This document shows positions 1 to 7,916 of a DNA stretch of 12,374 nucleotides, one piece after another. The DNA lies in NCBI GenBank assembly GCA_934725835.1, contig CAKVCR010000058.1, positions 1 to 12,374 on the forward strand, read 5' to 3'. The notes beneath the pieces were generated by a model. It was not told the origin of the DNA, did no database searches, and saw only the letters and a program-made list of their open reading frames with translations. A program made the position numbers and the translations under genes. The stretch is from an uncultured Odoribacter sp. (GTDB lineage: Bacteria; Bacteroidota; Bacteroidia; Bacteroidales; Marinifilaceae). Position 1 is the first letter of the stretch. The number at the start of each line of letters is the position of its first letter.

Positions 1-2643
1 GTGGAGCAGGTGTCGATTGTGCCGGATTTGAGCGGACATACGGAAAGCGGAAATTTTAAGCATACGGATTTGTTTACCTATTTTGCGGAGAAACCGGTCT
101 GGTGGGTAAAGAACGGTCTGTTTTTGCATGATAAGGTGAAGGCGTTGCATGAGGAGACTGGCGAGGAGTTGATAGGTAGTGCTGAAGATTTGTTGGAGTA
201 TATGGAGGGGTGTCCTGTGGTGGAATGGGGACCTGATTTGTATTTTAGAGGAGAGGTCGTTGAGGTGGGGTGTGAGGCGCAGCCGCCTACGAACAAGCAT
301 TTCGATTTGCTGGCGGAGACGTTGCAGTCGCGCAAGGCAAACGGTTATGAGCTTTATATATGCTCTAATAACGAGATGCAGATTCAGCGTATCCGGGATA
401 TTTTCAAGGATAAGGGGTATGGAATTGAATTCGAATGGGTGGAGGGGGTGTTGCATGAAGGGTTTTCGGATGCAAAGGAAAAATTGTGTGTATATACGGA
501 ACATCAGATTTTCGACCGTTACCATAAGTATAAGTTGCAGACTACGCGTTTGCGTCAAGGACGAGAGTCGATAACGTTAAGTGAGTTGCAGAATCTGCAT
601 CCGGGGGATTATGTGGTGCATATCGACCACGGAATCGGAAGGTTTGGTGGTTTGGTGAAGTTGACGAATGACGGGAAGGAACAAGAAGCTATCCGTCTGG
701 TGTATAAGAATAATTCGGAGCTGTATGTAGGGTTGCATTCCCTACATAAGATTTCAAAATATAAGGGGAAGGACGGTGTACCTCCGACGGTGAATAAATT
801 GGGAGGTGAGGCATGGAATAAGTTGAAGCAGAAGACAAAATCGAGGGTAAAGGATATCGCAAGGGAGTTGATTGCACTATATGCCAGACGGAAGCGGGAA
901 GCTGCTTTTGCTTTCTCGAAGGACAGTTATCTGCAGGAGGAGATGGAAGTGTCGTTTATGTATGATGAAACTCCCGATCAGCTGAAGGCTATCAATGCTG
1001 TGAAAGCAGATATGGAGCAGCCGCAGGTGATGGACCGTCTGGTGTGTGGAGATGTGGGATTCGGCAAAACAGAGGTGGCAATCCGGGCTGCTTTTAAGGC
1101 GGTGGCAGATAATAAGCAGGTGGCTGTGTTAGTGCCTACAACGGTGTTAGCATATCAGCATTATATTACATTTACGAAGCGTCTGGAGGGGATGCCGTGT
1201 CGGGTGGAGTATGTCAGTCGGATGAAGAAAAGCGGCGATATCAAAAAGGTGTTGAAAGAGCTGAAGGAAGGTAAGGTGGATATTATAATCGGGACTCACC
1301 GTTTGACCAGTAAGGATGTAGAATTTAAGGATTTGGGGTTGTTAATTATTGATGAGGAACAGAAGTTCGGAGTTGGCGTGAAGGAGAAGTTGAAACAGAT
1401 GAAGTTGAATGTGGATACGTTGACTTTGACTGCGACACCTATTCCGCGTACTTTGCAATTTTCGTTGATGGGGGCTCGGGATATGTCGATAATCCGGACT
1501 CCGCCGCCTAACAGGTATCCGATTGTGACAGAGTTGCACAGATTTGACGAGCAGCTGATTAAGGAGGTGATTATGTATGAGATGTCGCGGGGAGGACAGG
1601 TGTTTTTTATACATAACCGGGTAGAGACTATACGTGATATTCAGGGAATGCTGCAACGGATTGTGCCGGAAGTGAAGAGTTGTGTGGCTCACGGACAGAT
1701 GACGGGCGAGGAATTGGAGAAGGTGATGCACGATTTTGTGCGAGGCGATTATGATGTACTGATAGCTACAACGATTATTGAATCGGGATTGGATATTCCG
1801 AATGCGAATACAATGATTATCAATCAAGCTCAGAATTATGGCTTGAGCGATTTGCATCAGTTGAGAGGACGTGTGGGACGTTCGAATAAAAAGGCTTTCT
1901 GCTATTTGTTGACGCCGCCTTTGGATATGGTGAATCCGGAAGCTCGGAGAAGGTTGAAGGCTATAGAGGATTTCAGCGGATTAGGTAGCGGTTTTAATAT
2001 TGCGATGCAGGATTTGGATATCCGGGGAGCCGGAAATATTCTGGGTGCTGAGCAGTCCGGCTTTATAGCAGAAATCGGGTATGAAACGTATCAGCGTATT
2101 TTAAACGAGGCATTGTTGGAGTTGAAGGATGAAGAATTTCCCGAGTTGGCAGACGGTCATGGAGACCGTGAACGGGTGTTTGTGGCGGATTGTGTGGTGG
2201 AGTCGGATTTTGAGGCTTTGATACCGGATTCGTATGTGGAGAATGTGAGCGAACGTATCCGTTTGTACAGGGAGTTGGATAATATTCCGGACGAGGAAGG
2301 GCTGGAGAAATTTGCCCGTGAATTGTCTGACCGTTTTGGAGAGTTGCCGCAGCAGGTGCAGGGACTGATGGATATTGTGCGTGTGAGAAGATGGTGTATG
2401 GCTATGGGTATTGAGCGCCTGCTGGCAAAAAATGGCAAGATGACCATGTATTTTGTGAGTGACCAATCGTCACTGTTTTACAAATCGGATGTTTTTGCCA
2501 ATGTCTTGAAGTTTGTGCAGCAGCAGACTGTAGCTTGCCGTTTTAGCGAAAAAAATGATAAATTATCGCTTATATTTATGGATGTAAAGGATGTAAGCCG
2601 AATGGCAGAAATTGTCAAGGAATTAAAAGATAGGGCATTATGA
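1..2643 (+). CDS. mfd: Transcription-repair coupling factor Mfd, 5' end cut by window edge
   Basis: Mfd is a DNA translocase that removes RNA polymerase stalled at DNA lesions and recruits the UvrA/UvrB excision-repair machinery. 880 residues are visible. Family members are about 1,100-1,150 long, so roughly the first 250-280 residues (part of the UvrB-like module) lie upstream. The GTG at position 1 is just an in-frame codon, not a convincing start. Seen in order: the rest of the UvrB-like region; the RNA-polymerase-interaction domain with PGDYVVHIDHGIGRF at residues 201-215; Walker A GDVGFGKTE at 350-358; the DEEQ box at 451-454; TATPIPRTL at 477-485; the helicase motif around ESGLDIP at 594-600; QLRGRVGR at 620-627; the TRG region with GSGFNIA at about 662-668; and a C-terminal regulatory domain from about residue 727. 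The stop overlaps the coaX start (ATGA), so the two genes are probably co-transcribed. No frameshift or lost motif is seen. Confidence 0.97.
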   Translation: MEQVSIVPDLSGHTESGNFKHTDLFTYFAEKPVWWVKNGLFLHDKVKALHEETGEELIGSAEDLLEYMEGCPVVEWGPDLYFRGEVVEVGCEAQPPTNKHFDLLAETLQSRKANGYELYICSNNEMQIQRIRDIFKDKGYGIEFEWVEGVLHEGFSDAKEKLCVYTEHQIFDRYHKYKLQTTRLRQGRESITLSELQNLHPGDYVVHIDHGIGRFGGLVKLTNDGKEQEAIRLVYKNNSELYVGLHSLHKISKYKGKDGVPPTVNKLGGEAWNKLKQKTKSRVKDIARELIALYARRKREAAFAFSKDSYLQEEMEVSFMYDETPDQLKAINAVKADMEQPQVMDRLVCGDVGFGKTEVAIRAAFKAVADNKQVAVLVPTTVLAYQHYITFTKRLEGMPCRVEYVSRMKKSGDIKKVLKELKEGKVDIIIGTHRLTSKDVEFKDLGLLIIDEEQKFGVGVKEKLKQMKLNVDTLTLTATPIPRTLQFSLMGARDMSIIRTPPPNRYPIVTELHRFDEQLIKEVIMYEMSRGGQVFFIHNRVETIRDIQGMLQRIVPEVKSCVAHGQMTGEELEKVMHDFVRGDYDVLIATTIIESGLDIPNANTMIINQAQNYGLSDLHQLRGRVGRSNKKAFCYLLTPPLDMVNPEARRRLKAIEDFSGLGSGFNIAMQDLDIRGAGNILGAEQSGFIAEIGYETYQRILNEALLELKDEEFPELADGHGDRERVFVADCVVESDFEALIPDSYVENVSERIRLYRELDNIPDEEGLEKFARELSDRFGELPQQVQGLMDIVRVRRWCMAMGIERLLAKNGKMTMYFVSDQSSLFYKSDVFANVLKFVQQQTVACRFSEKNDKLSLIFMDVKDVSRMAEIVKELKDRAL

Positions 2644-3365
2644 ATTTGGTGGTTGATGCGGGAAATACCCGTATGAAATATGCTTTTTTTAAGGGCAATC
2701 AGCTGGTGGCGGCAAAATATTGTGGAGATGATTTGCTGGAGGATATCGGAAAATACAGAGGGATGGGCGAACGTGTGGATTTGTTACTGTCGGGGAGTGG
2801 AAAAATCCCCGATGATATGCGGGAGATGCTGAAAGGAGCCGTGGATTGGTGGGTTGAGGCCTCTTCGCAGATGCCTTTGCCGTTGAAGATTGGATATGCG
2901 ACACCGGCTACGTTGGGTTTTGACAGAATTGCGATTTGTACCGGTGCAATGGGGATGTATCCCGGTTGTCCATTGTTGGTAATTGATTCAGGAACCTGTA
3001 TCACTTTTAATTATGTGGATGCGGAAGGAACATTCTTGGGTGGAAATATATCGCCGGGAGTGGATATGCGTTTCCGTGGTTTGCAGCATTTTACAGCCAG
3101 ACTACCTCTGGTGGTATCTTCGCATGAATATGGAGGCATGGGGCATACGACGGAGGAGGCCATTCGAAATGGAGTTATGAATGGCATGCTTTTTGAGGTG
3201 AGAAGTTATATAGATGAGTTCATGGAAGCATTTGAAAATGGGCGAGTGGTTGTAACCGGTGGCAATAGTGTTTTTCTGGAGAAAAAGCTGCCGAATGAAG
3301 TTGAGTATTGTAGAACATTGGGGTTTCTTGGGTTGAATGAAATATTGGTCTTTGCTAAAAAATAG
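2640..3365 (+). CDS. coaX: Type III pantothenate kinase
   Basis: This enzyme phosphorylates pantothenate with ATP, the first committed step of coenzyme A synthesis. It belongs to the ASKHA-fold type III family, typically insensitive to CoA feedback and dependent on a monovalent cation. The 241 residues match the usual family length. Visible motifs are the N-terminal phosphate-binding loop DAGNTRMK (residues 6-13), GFDRIA (93-98), DSGT (116-119, catalytic and nucleotide-binding), and GGNISPG (134-140). The ATG shares four bases with the mfd stop (ATGA), which implies translational coupling. The DAGNT motif, normally at the extreme N terminus, begins at residue 6, so this start is right. No terminator is evident after the stop. 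An unrelated promoter box lies about 50 bp downstream. Confidence 0.95.
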   Translation: MNLVVDAGNTRMKYAFFKGNQLVAAKYCGDDLLEDIGKYRGMGERVDLLLSGSGKIPDDMREMLKGAVDWWVEASSQMPLPLKIGYATPATLGFDRIAICTGAMGMYPGCPLLVIDSGTCITFNYVDAEGTFLGGNISPGVDMRFRGLQHFTARLPLVVSSHEYGGMGHTTEEAIRNGVMNGMLFEVRSYIDEFMEAFENGRVVVTGGNSVFLEKKLPNEVEYCRTLGFLGLNEILVFAKK

Positions 3366-3392
3366 GAGCAGACATGAAAATTCGTACGTGAT

Positions 3393-3425
3393 ATTGGCTA
3401 TTTTGGAAAATTAGTGGTATTTTTG
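3393..3425 (+). promoter_or_regulatory. Probable Bacteroidales-type promoter of the TPR-lptC-CNNM operon
   Basis: TATTTTTG at 3418-3425 is an exact match to the Bacteroidales -7 box TAnnTTTG. A TTG at 3394-3396, within ATTG, sits 21 bases upstream, close to the expected place for the -33 element. This predicts a start near 3432 and a leader of about 40 bases before the ATG at 3474. The leader end is A-rich (AACTTAAAAATAAAGTC), as is common for initiation in this phylum, with no clear Shine-Dalgarno. The -7 match is seen; the function is inferred. Confidence 0.5.
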
Positions 3426-3473
3426 CCTTGGAATGAATAATAGATAAACTATACGAAACTTAAAAATAAAGTC

Positions 3474-4796
3474 ATGAAGAAAATTGTTGCTTTAGCATGT
3501 GGGGTTTGCTTGATTGGAGGTGCTGCAAAGGCTCAGACAGTACAGTCAAAATACGGAGTGGACAGTGTGAAAACGATTGAAAATGCGTCGATTTATTCTG
3601 AATTTTTGAAACAGAAGAATTATAAAGAAGCACTGCCGGCATGGAGTTATGTTTTCCACAATGCTCCTGTTTTTCAGACATTGACCTATACTAAAGGGGA
3701 GGATTTGTTTGCAGGTTTGTACAAGCAGACTAAGGATCGTGCCTATATCGATTCCTTGAAAATGGTCTATGACCAGTGGATACAGTATAATTATATCAAT
3801 CCGCGTTTTGGTGAGGGGTATATTTTGGGAAAGAAGGGTGCTACGCTGATTCAGTTGGGTGTGGCTAATGATGAAGAGTTAAAAGAGGCATACGGCTATT
3901 TGTGCAAATCTTTTGAAATGGAAGGTAATAAGAGTCACCCGATTACTGTGCAGGTGCTATTTTTTGCTGCCGGAGATTTGATGAAGAAGAATTTGGTTTC
4001 CCGTGACGAGTATATCAAGCAATATATGAAAGTGTCTGCTTTTGTTGACCGTGCTTTGAAATTTGCCAAGAAACCGGAATCTTTCAAGGAGATGAAAGGT
4101 CGTGTTGACGGAATGTTTTTCAGTTCAGGAGCTGCAGATTGCGAAACGTTGGATCGTTTGTTGACAGAAAAGTATAATACTGCTCCGGAGGATGTGGATA
4201 ATATCAAGTCTGTGGTTGCTCTGTTGCGTCGTAATGAATGTGAACATTTGGCATTATATACTGCTGCAACCGAGCAATTGTATAAGTTAGATCCTTCCGC
4301 TGAGGCTGCTTATAGTTTGGCGACAATGTTCCTGAAACGTCAGGATTGGGATAAGGCTGATGCTTATCTGCAGGAAGCAATCTCTAAGGCTGAGGATGAG
4401 ACCGCCAAGGGTGACTATTGCTTGAGACAAGCTCAGTTGAAATTGGCGAAAAAACAGTATGCTGAAGCAAAACGTGCTGCTTTGCAGGCGATTGGGTGCA
4501 ATGCACAAAACGGTGCCGCTTATATTTTGATTGGAAAGGCTTATGCTGCTTATGCAAATAACTATGGAGAAGATGCTTTTGACCATGCATCGGTGTTTTG
4601 GGCTGCTGTCGATAAATTCAATAAAGCAAAACAAGTTGACCCGAGCGTAGCAGAGGAAGTAAATAAGTTAATTGCTTCTTATACTCCACACTTCCCCAGT
4701 AAGGATGAAGCTTTCTTTAGAAGTGTAACTGAAGGTGCAAGTGTGAAAATTGGGGATTGGATTAATGAAACGACCACTGCCCGTTTTGCAAAATAG
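3474..4796 (+). CDS. Secreted tetratricopeptide-repeat protein, function unknown
   Basis: This 440-residue exported protein has a classic signal peptide: MKK, then a hydrophobic stretch, then AKA|Q with cleavage predicted after residue 20. The mature protein is probably periplasmic. An N-terminal helical region contains KQKNYKEALPAW (around residue 48), which resembles a TPR helix. The clearest TPR-like helix pairs lie at about 256-395, with repeats such as SAEAAYSLATMFLKRQDWDKA and AKKQYAEAKRAALQAI. A conserved-looking C-terminal tail follows (FFRSVTEGASVKIGDWINE). I recognise the type as a TPR protein found beside lptC in Bacteroidales, but no activity is known to me. TPRs usually serve as protein-protein scaffolds. 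The lptC start lies 12 bases beyond the stop, so it is very likely in the same operon, and a role in envelope or LPS assembly is a context-based inference only. Confidence 0.9.
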   Translation: MKKIVALACGVCLIGGAAKAQTVQSKYGVDSVKTIENASIYSEFLKQKNYKEALPAWSYVFHNAPVFQTLTYTKGEDLFAGLYKQTKDRAYIDSLKMVYDQWIQYNYINPRFGEGYILGKKGATLIQLGVANDEELKEAYGYLCKSFEMEGNKSHPITVQVLFFAAGDLMKKNLVSRDEYIKQYMKVSAFVDRALKFAKKPESFKEMKGRVDGMFFSSGAADCETLDRLLTEKYNTAPEDVDNIKSVVALLRRNECEHLALYTAATEQLYKLDPSAEAAYSLATMFLKRQDWDKADAYLQEAISKAEDETAKGDYCLRQAQLKLAKKQYAEAKRAALQAIGCNAQNGAAYILIGKAYAAYANNYGEDAFDHASVFWAAVDKFNKAKQVDPSVAEEVNKLIASYTPHFPSKDEAFFRSVTEGASVKIGDWINETTTARFAK

Positions 4797-4808
4797 GATT
4801 TGAAATAG

Positions 4809-5387
4809 ATGAGATATATATTTTCAAGAATAATAAATTTTCAAAGCATTATTGTCCTGTTGGGGACAGTAATGCTTTTGTCTTGTAAAAATGATGTGCA
4901 GGATGTTAATCGCATTGCTGTCGGTGATGCTCGTCCGGAGATGACCGGACATGAGTTAGAGATGATATATTCGGATTCTGCACGCATCAAGTATAAAGTA
5001 ATAACTTCCGAGTATATCAAAATGACAGAAGGTAAGGAAAAGTATGAGGAGTTTCCAAAGGGGCTTTATGCGATTTCTTATGACAAGGATGGAAAGATGA
5101 TAGGTTCTATCAAATGTAAATATGCCAAGAAGTTTGAAGAAAAGAATTTGTGGGAAGCCAGGAATGAAGTGGTGGTGGTGAATGAAGAAGGCAAAAAATT
5201 GGAAACAGAGTTGTTGTATTGGGATGTGGAAAAGCAAATTATCTATTCGGACAGGTATGTGAAGTTGACATCCGGGGAGCAAGTGATAGAAGGACATAAA
5301 GGATTTAAATCCGATCAGGATATGAACAATCCGATGTTTTACGGAATTACCGGGAAAGTTGAAATTGATAATAAAAATATCCAATGA
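4809..5387 (+). CDS. lptC: LPS export system protein LptC (lipoprotein-like)
   Basis: LptC is the inner-membrane bitopic partner of the LptB2FG ABC transporter. It hands LPS to the periplasmic bridge LptA on its way to the outer membrane. The protein has 192 residues, close to family length. It begins with a basic and hydrophobic segment ending in LLSC (Cys 26), a good lipobox, so this version is probably lipid-anchored, unlike E. coli LptC with its uncleaved membrane helix. The periplasmic part has the features of Bacteroidota LptC: YSDSARIKYKV near the start of the domain, the EEFPKGL segment, NLWEARNEVVVVNEEGKKLETE, and a strand-rich tail with IIYSDRYVKLTSGEQVIEG. The ATG follows the TPR gene by 12 bases, and the stop overlaps the next start (ATGA). 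None of the other lpt genes are in the window. Confidence 0.85.
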   Translation: MRYIFSRIINFQSIIVLLGTVMLLSCKNDVQDVNRIAVGDARPEMTGHELEMIYSDSARIKYKVITSEYIKMTEGKEKYEEFPKGLYAISYDKDGKMIGSIKCKYAKKFEEKNLWEARNEVVVVNEEGKKLETELLYWDVEKQIIYSDRYVKLTSGEQVIEGHKGFKSDQDMNNPMFYGITGKVEIDNKNIQ

Positions 5388-6637
5388 CCGCTTCATTGAT
5401 TATTATATTGGTTTGTCTTCTGTTATCTGCATTTTTTTCAGGTATGGAGATTGCATTCTTGACTTCAAATAAGTTGAGAATCGAGATTGATAAGTCGAAT
5501 AAAGGCGTATCGCAGGCATTGATTGATCTGTTTGTTTCAAATTCCGGAATGTATATTACCACCATTTTGGTTGGCAACAATGTGGTAATGGTAATTTATG
5601 GTATTTTTATGTCTGAATTACTGTTACAGAATCTGTCTTTCCTGAATTTGTCTGTAGGTGCGGAGTTGTTTGTGGAGACTGTTATTTCAACATTGATTAT
5701 ATTGGTTTTTGCAGAGTTTTTGCCAAAGACGGTTTTCCGTCTGCGTTCGAATCTTTTCTTGAAGATTTTTGCAGTACCGGTATTTTTGTTTTATCTGCTT
5801 TTTTTCCCGTTGTCTTATTTTTCGGTATGGTTAGGGGGAATTTTTTTGCGCCTGTTTACCGGTAAAAAGTTGGAAAGTAAGGAGGAAAATCGTGCATTCG
5901 GAAAAATTGACTTGAATAATCTAATCGAAGAGGGTGAAGCAGGTGCTCAGGAGGAGGAGGAGGTGCATGAGATTAAATTGTTTAGGAATGCTTTGGATTT
6001 TTCTGAGGTGAAGTTGAGGGAATGTATCGTTCCACGTCCGGATGTGGTGGCTTTGTCTATTGACAGTTCAATAGAGGAGTTGTCTCAATTGTTTATAAAG
6101 ACCGGTTTGTCTCGAATATTGATTTATAAAGAGAGTATAGATGATATCATTGGATATGTGCATATTTCTACATTGTTCCATAATCCGCCAACTATTAGTA
6201 AGGCATTGAGCAAGGTGTTGATTGTGCCGGAAACAATGGCTGCACAGCGTTTGTTAAATCTGTTCTTTAAAGATCAGAAGAGTATTGCAGTGGTGGTGGA
6301 TGAGTTTGGCGTGACGGCAGGTATTGTTACGATAGAGGATATTATGGAGGAAATCTTCGGGGAAATCGAAGACGAGCACGATCATTTGAATCTGAAGGAA
6401 GAGATGATTTCTCCGCATGAATATATTTTCTCCGGACGTCTGGAGGTGGATTATCTGAATGAAAAGTATCGTCTGGAGCTTGAGGAACGGGAAGAATATG
6501 AGACGTTGGCCGGTTTGATTCTGTATTTTAATCAGAGTATTCCGCAAGAAGGTGAAGTTGTTGAGGTGGGTGATGTTACTTTTACGATATTAAGTGTGAA
6601 GAATGCACGTATTGAGGAGGTGAAAGTTACTATATAA
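5384..6637 (+). CDS. CNNM/CorC (hemolysin C) family membrane protein with CBS domains
   Basis: This 417-residue protein belongs to the DUF21-CBS-CorC family (bacterial CNNM homologues, often labelled hemolysin; GldE of gliding Bacteroidota is a relative). Family members are linked to Mg2+/Co2+ transport and resistance. The DUF21 membrane domain covers about residues 1-170, with SAFFSGMEIAFLTSNK near the start, a polar TTILVGNN stretch in the next helix, and FAEFLPK further on. An acidic linker (GEAGAQEEEEVHEIKLF) leads into a CBS pair: first CBS around IVPRPDVVALSID, second containing VVDEFG (304-309) and GIVTIEDIMEEIFGEI (about 313-328). A C-terminal CorC_HlyC domain follows (GRLEVDYLNEKYRLEL to the end). 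All expected domains are present. The start overlaps the lptC stop, so translation is coupled. The transported ion cannot be read from the sequence. Its pairing with lptC suggests an envelope-related role, by inference. Confidence 0.92.
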   Translation: MTASLIIILVCLLLSAFFSGMEIAFLTSNKLRIEIDKSNKGVSQALIDLFVSNSGMYITTILVGNNVVMVIYGIFMSELLLQNLSFLNLSVGAELFVETVISTLIILVFAEFLPKTVFRLRSNLFLKIFAVPVFLFYLLFFPLSYFSVWLGGIFLRLFTGKKLESKEENRAFGKIDLNNLIEEGEAGAQEEEEVHEIKLFRNALDFSEVKLRECIVPRPDVVALSIDSSIEELSQLFIKTGLSRILIYKESIDDIIGYVHISTLFHNPPTISKALSKVLIVPETMAAQRLLNLFFKDQKSIAVVVDEFGVTAGIVTIEDIMEEIFGEIEDEHDHLNLKEEMISPHEYIFSGRLEVDYLNEKYRLELEEREEYETLAGLILYFNQSIPQEGEVVEVGDVTFTILSVKNARIEEVKVTI

Positions 6638-6655
6638 CGATTTGAATGATTAATG

Positions 6656-6691
6656 AGTGCGCCCGGAATGATGTATATTTCCGAGCGCACT
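6656..6691. terminator. Hairpin between convergent genes, probable bidirectional terminator
   Basis: AGTGCGCCCGGAA (6656-6668) pairs with TTCCGAGCGCACT (6679-6691): thirteen pairs with one C/A mismatch and a 10-base loop. It lies 18 bases after the CNNM stop and 13 bases before the end of the convergent manC gene. On the plus strand it is followed by the T-rich TTGTTATTTG. On the minus strand the following sequence, CATTAATCATTC, is less T-rich. The hairpin is directly visible. That it ends transcription from both sides is inferred from its placement. Confidence 0.7.
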
Positions 6692-6704
6692 TGTTATTTG
6701 TGAT

Positions 6705-7775
6705 TTAAGATTGTTGTTTTCTACGGAAGAATTTTTCAAAGCGTTTGATCTTTTCTTCGTCTTTACGGTTGCATATCATCAGGTAGTTGTCCTTTTCTGC
6801 GATAATCAGATTATCAACTCCTTGTATAACTACATTTTTACGGGGAGGTACGTTGACGATGCAGTTATTTGATTCGTTTAAGATTACTTTACCGGAATTG
6901 GAAACATTATTGTGCTCATCTTTGTTGCACAATGCGTGAAATGCATGCCAAGTACCAACGTCAGACCAGCCGAAATGACCTTTCAGTACATATACATGTT
7001 GTGATTTTTCCATAATACCCACATCGATGGAAATATTGTGACATTGTCCATATACACTCTGGATGAACGAGGGTTCTGCCGGTGTATTCAGTTTGCTGTC
7101 GGTTGAGAATAGGGCATGAAGGTCGTACATGTGGATTTTGAACTCTTCAATGATGTCTTTGATGCACCAAATGAAAATGCCGGCATTCCATAAGAATTCG
7201 TCAGAATCGTAAAATATTTGTGCTATTTCAGTACTGGGTTTTTCTGTAAATGTCTTGACGGCGGATATTTTTTGGGTGTTGTCTTTGGATTTTACTTGTA
7301 TGTATCCATATTCAGTTTCTGCGCGTGTAGGAGTGATTCCGATGGTCAGCAAGCCTCCATTGGTTGACACAAATCGCATGCCCTCTTGTAAGTCTTGCAA
7401 GTAGGCATAATCGTTGCTAATAAAATGATCGGAAGGTATTGTGACCATGATGGCATCCGGATTGATGCCCTTTATTTTGTAGGCTGCATAGGCAATGCAG
7501 GTGGCTGTATTTCGTACATATGGCTCTTTGAGAATGTTTTCTGTCGGTATCTCAGGAATCTGATGGTGGGTGATTTCTTCGTATTCTTTCCCTGTGACAA
7601 TAAATATATGATTATCCGGGAATATCTGAGAAATGCGCTCGTATGTTTGTCGTATGAAACTTTTGCCGGTGTGTAGAATATCTGAAAACTGTTTTGGGCA
7701 ATGGCGGTTGCTGACAGGCCAAAAACGATTACCGATACCGCCAGCCATAATAACGCAATATGTATTGTGGTTCAT
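6705..7775 (-). CDS. manC: Mannose-1-phosphate guanylyltransferase, short form
   Basis: The enzyme makes GDP-mannose from GTP and mannose-1-phosphate, the activated precursor for mannose, fucose and related sugars in LPS, capsule and glycoproteins. The 356 residues correspond to the single-domain form without the C-terminal phosphomannose isomerase cupin of longer ManC/AlgA proteins. Visible are the nucleotidyltransferase signature AGGIGNRFWP (11-20) followed by PKQF (27-30), EPYVRNTA (84-91), the PSDH motif (114-117), FTEKP (166-170, sugar-nucleotide binding), FLWNAGIF (184-191), SIDVGIMEK (239-247), and GWSDVGTW (259-266). The start is supported by the signature lying just inside the N terminus. 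It is transcribed alone, against its neighbours: convergent with the CNNM gene and divergent from mlaE. The upstream sequence is A/T-rich without a clear Shine-Dalgarno. Confidence 0.96.
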   Translation of the reverse strand: MNHNTYCVIMAGGIGNRFWPVSNRHCPKQFSDILHTGKSFIRQTYERISQIFPDNHIFIVTGKEYEEITHHQIPEIPTENILKEPYVRNTATCIAYAAYKIKGINPDAIMVTIPSDHFISNDYAYLQDLQEGMRFVSTNGGLLTIGITPTRAETEYGYIQVKSKDNTQKISAVKTFTEKPSTEIAQIFYDSDEFLWNAGIFIWCIKDIIEEFKIHMYDLHALFSTDSKLNTPAEPSFIQSVYGQCHNISIDVGIMEKSQHVYVLKGHFGWSDVGTWHAFHALCNKDEHNNVSNSGKVILNESNNCIVNVPPRKNVVIQGVDNLIIAEKDNYLMICNRKDEEKIKRFEKFFRRKQQS

Positions 7776-7829
7776 TCGAATGATTTTATTTTAATTGTAC
7801 ATCTCATATATCTGTTTCAAAAGATATAC

Positions 7830-7837
7830 CAAATGTA
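7830..7837 (-). promoter_or_regulatory. Probable -7 box of the manC promoter
   Basis: Read on the minus strand, this is TACATTTG, an exact TAnnTTTG match. It ends 54 bases before the manC ATG. I could not find a good -33 TTTG: the nearest candidate (minus-strand TTTC, plus 7861-7864) is at a spacing of 23. The box lies in the 141-bp divergent region with mlaE. Function is inferred. Confidence 0.4.
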
Positions 7838-7916
7838 CTGTTTTTTTAGATAGGAAATGGGAAAGTCCAATTATAATTTATACTTTTACCTTGATTTTTT
7901 GTAATAGGATGAGGAT

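Noticed and set aside
1..3. GTG at position 1 as a genuine start of a shortened Mfd.
   Set aside because: The residues that follow are mid-domain UvrB-like sequence, and the family has ~250 more residues upstream. The window edge explains the truncation.
1342..1857. Long open frame on the minus strand inside mfd (171 residues).
   Set aside because: It lies antisense to conserved helicase motifs and its composition (rich in His, Ser, Gln) is that of a shadow frame. It has no recognisable domain or start context.
7881..7888. TACTTTTA, a near match to TAnnTTTG upstream of mlaE.
   Set aside because: One mismatch at the important final G, no -33 element, and the leader would be only about 28 bases, unlike the other three promoters.
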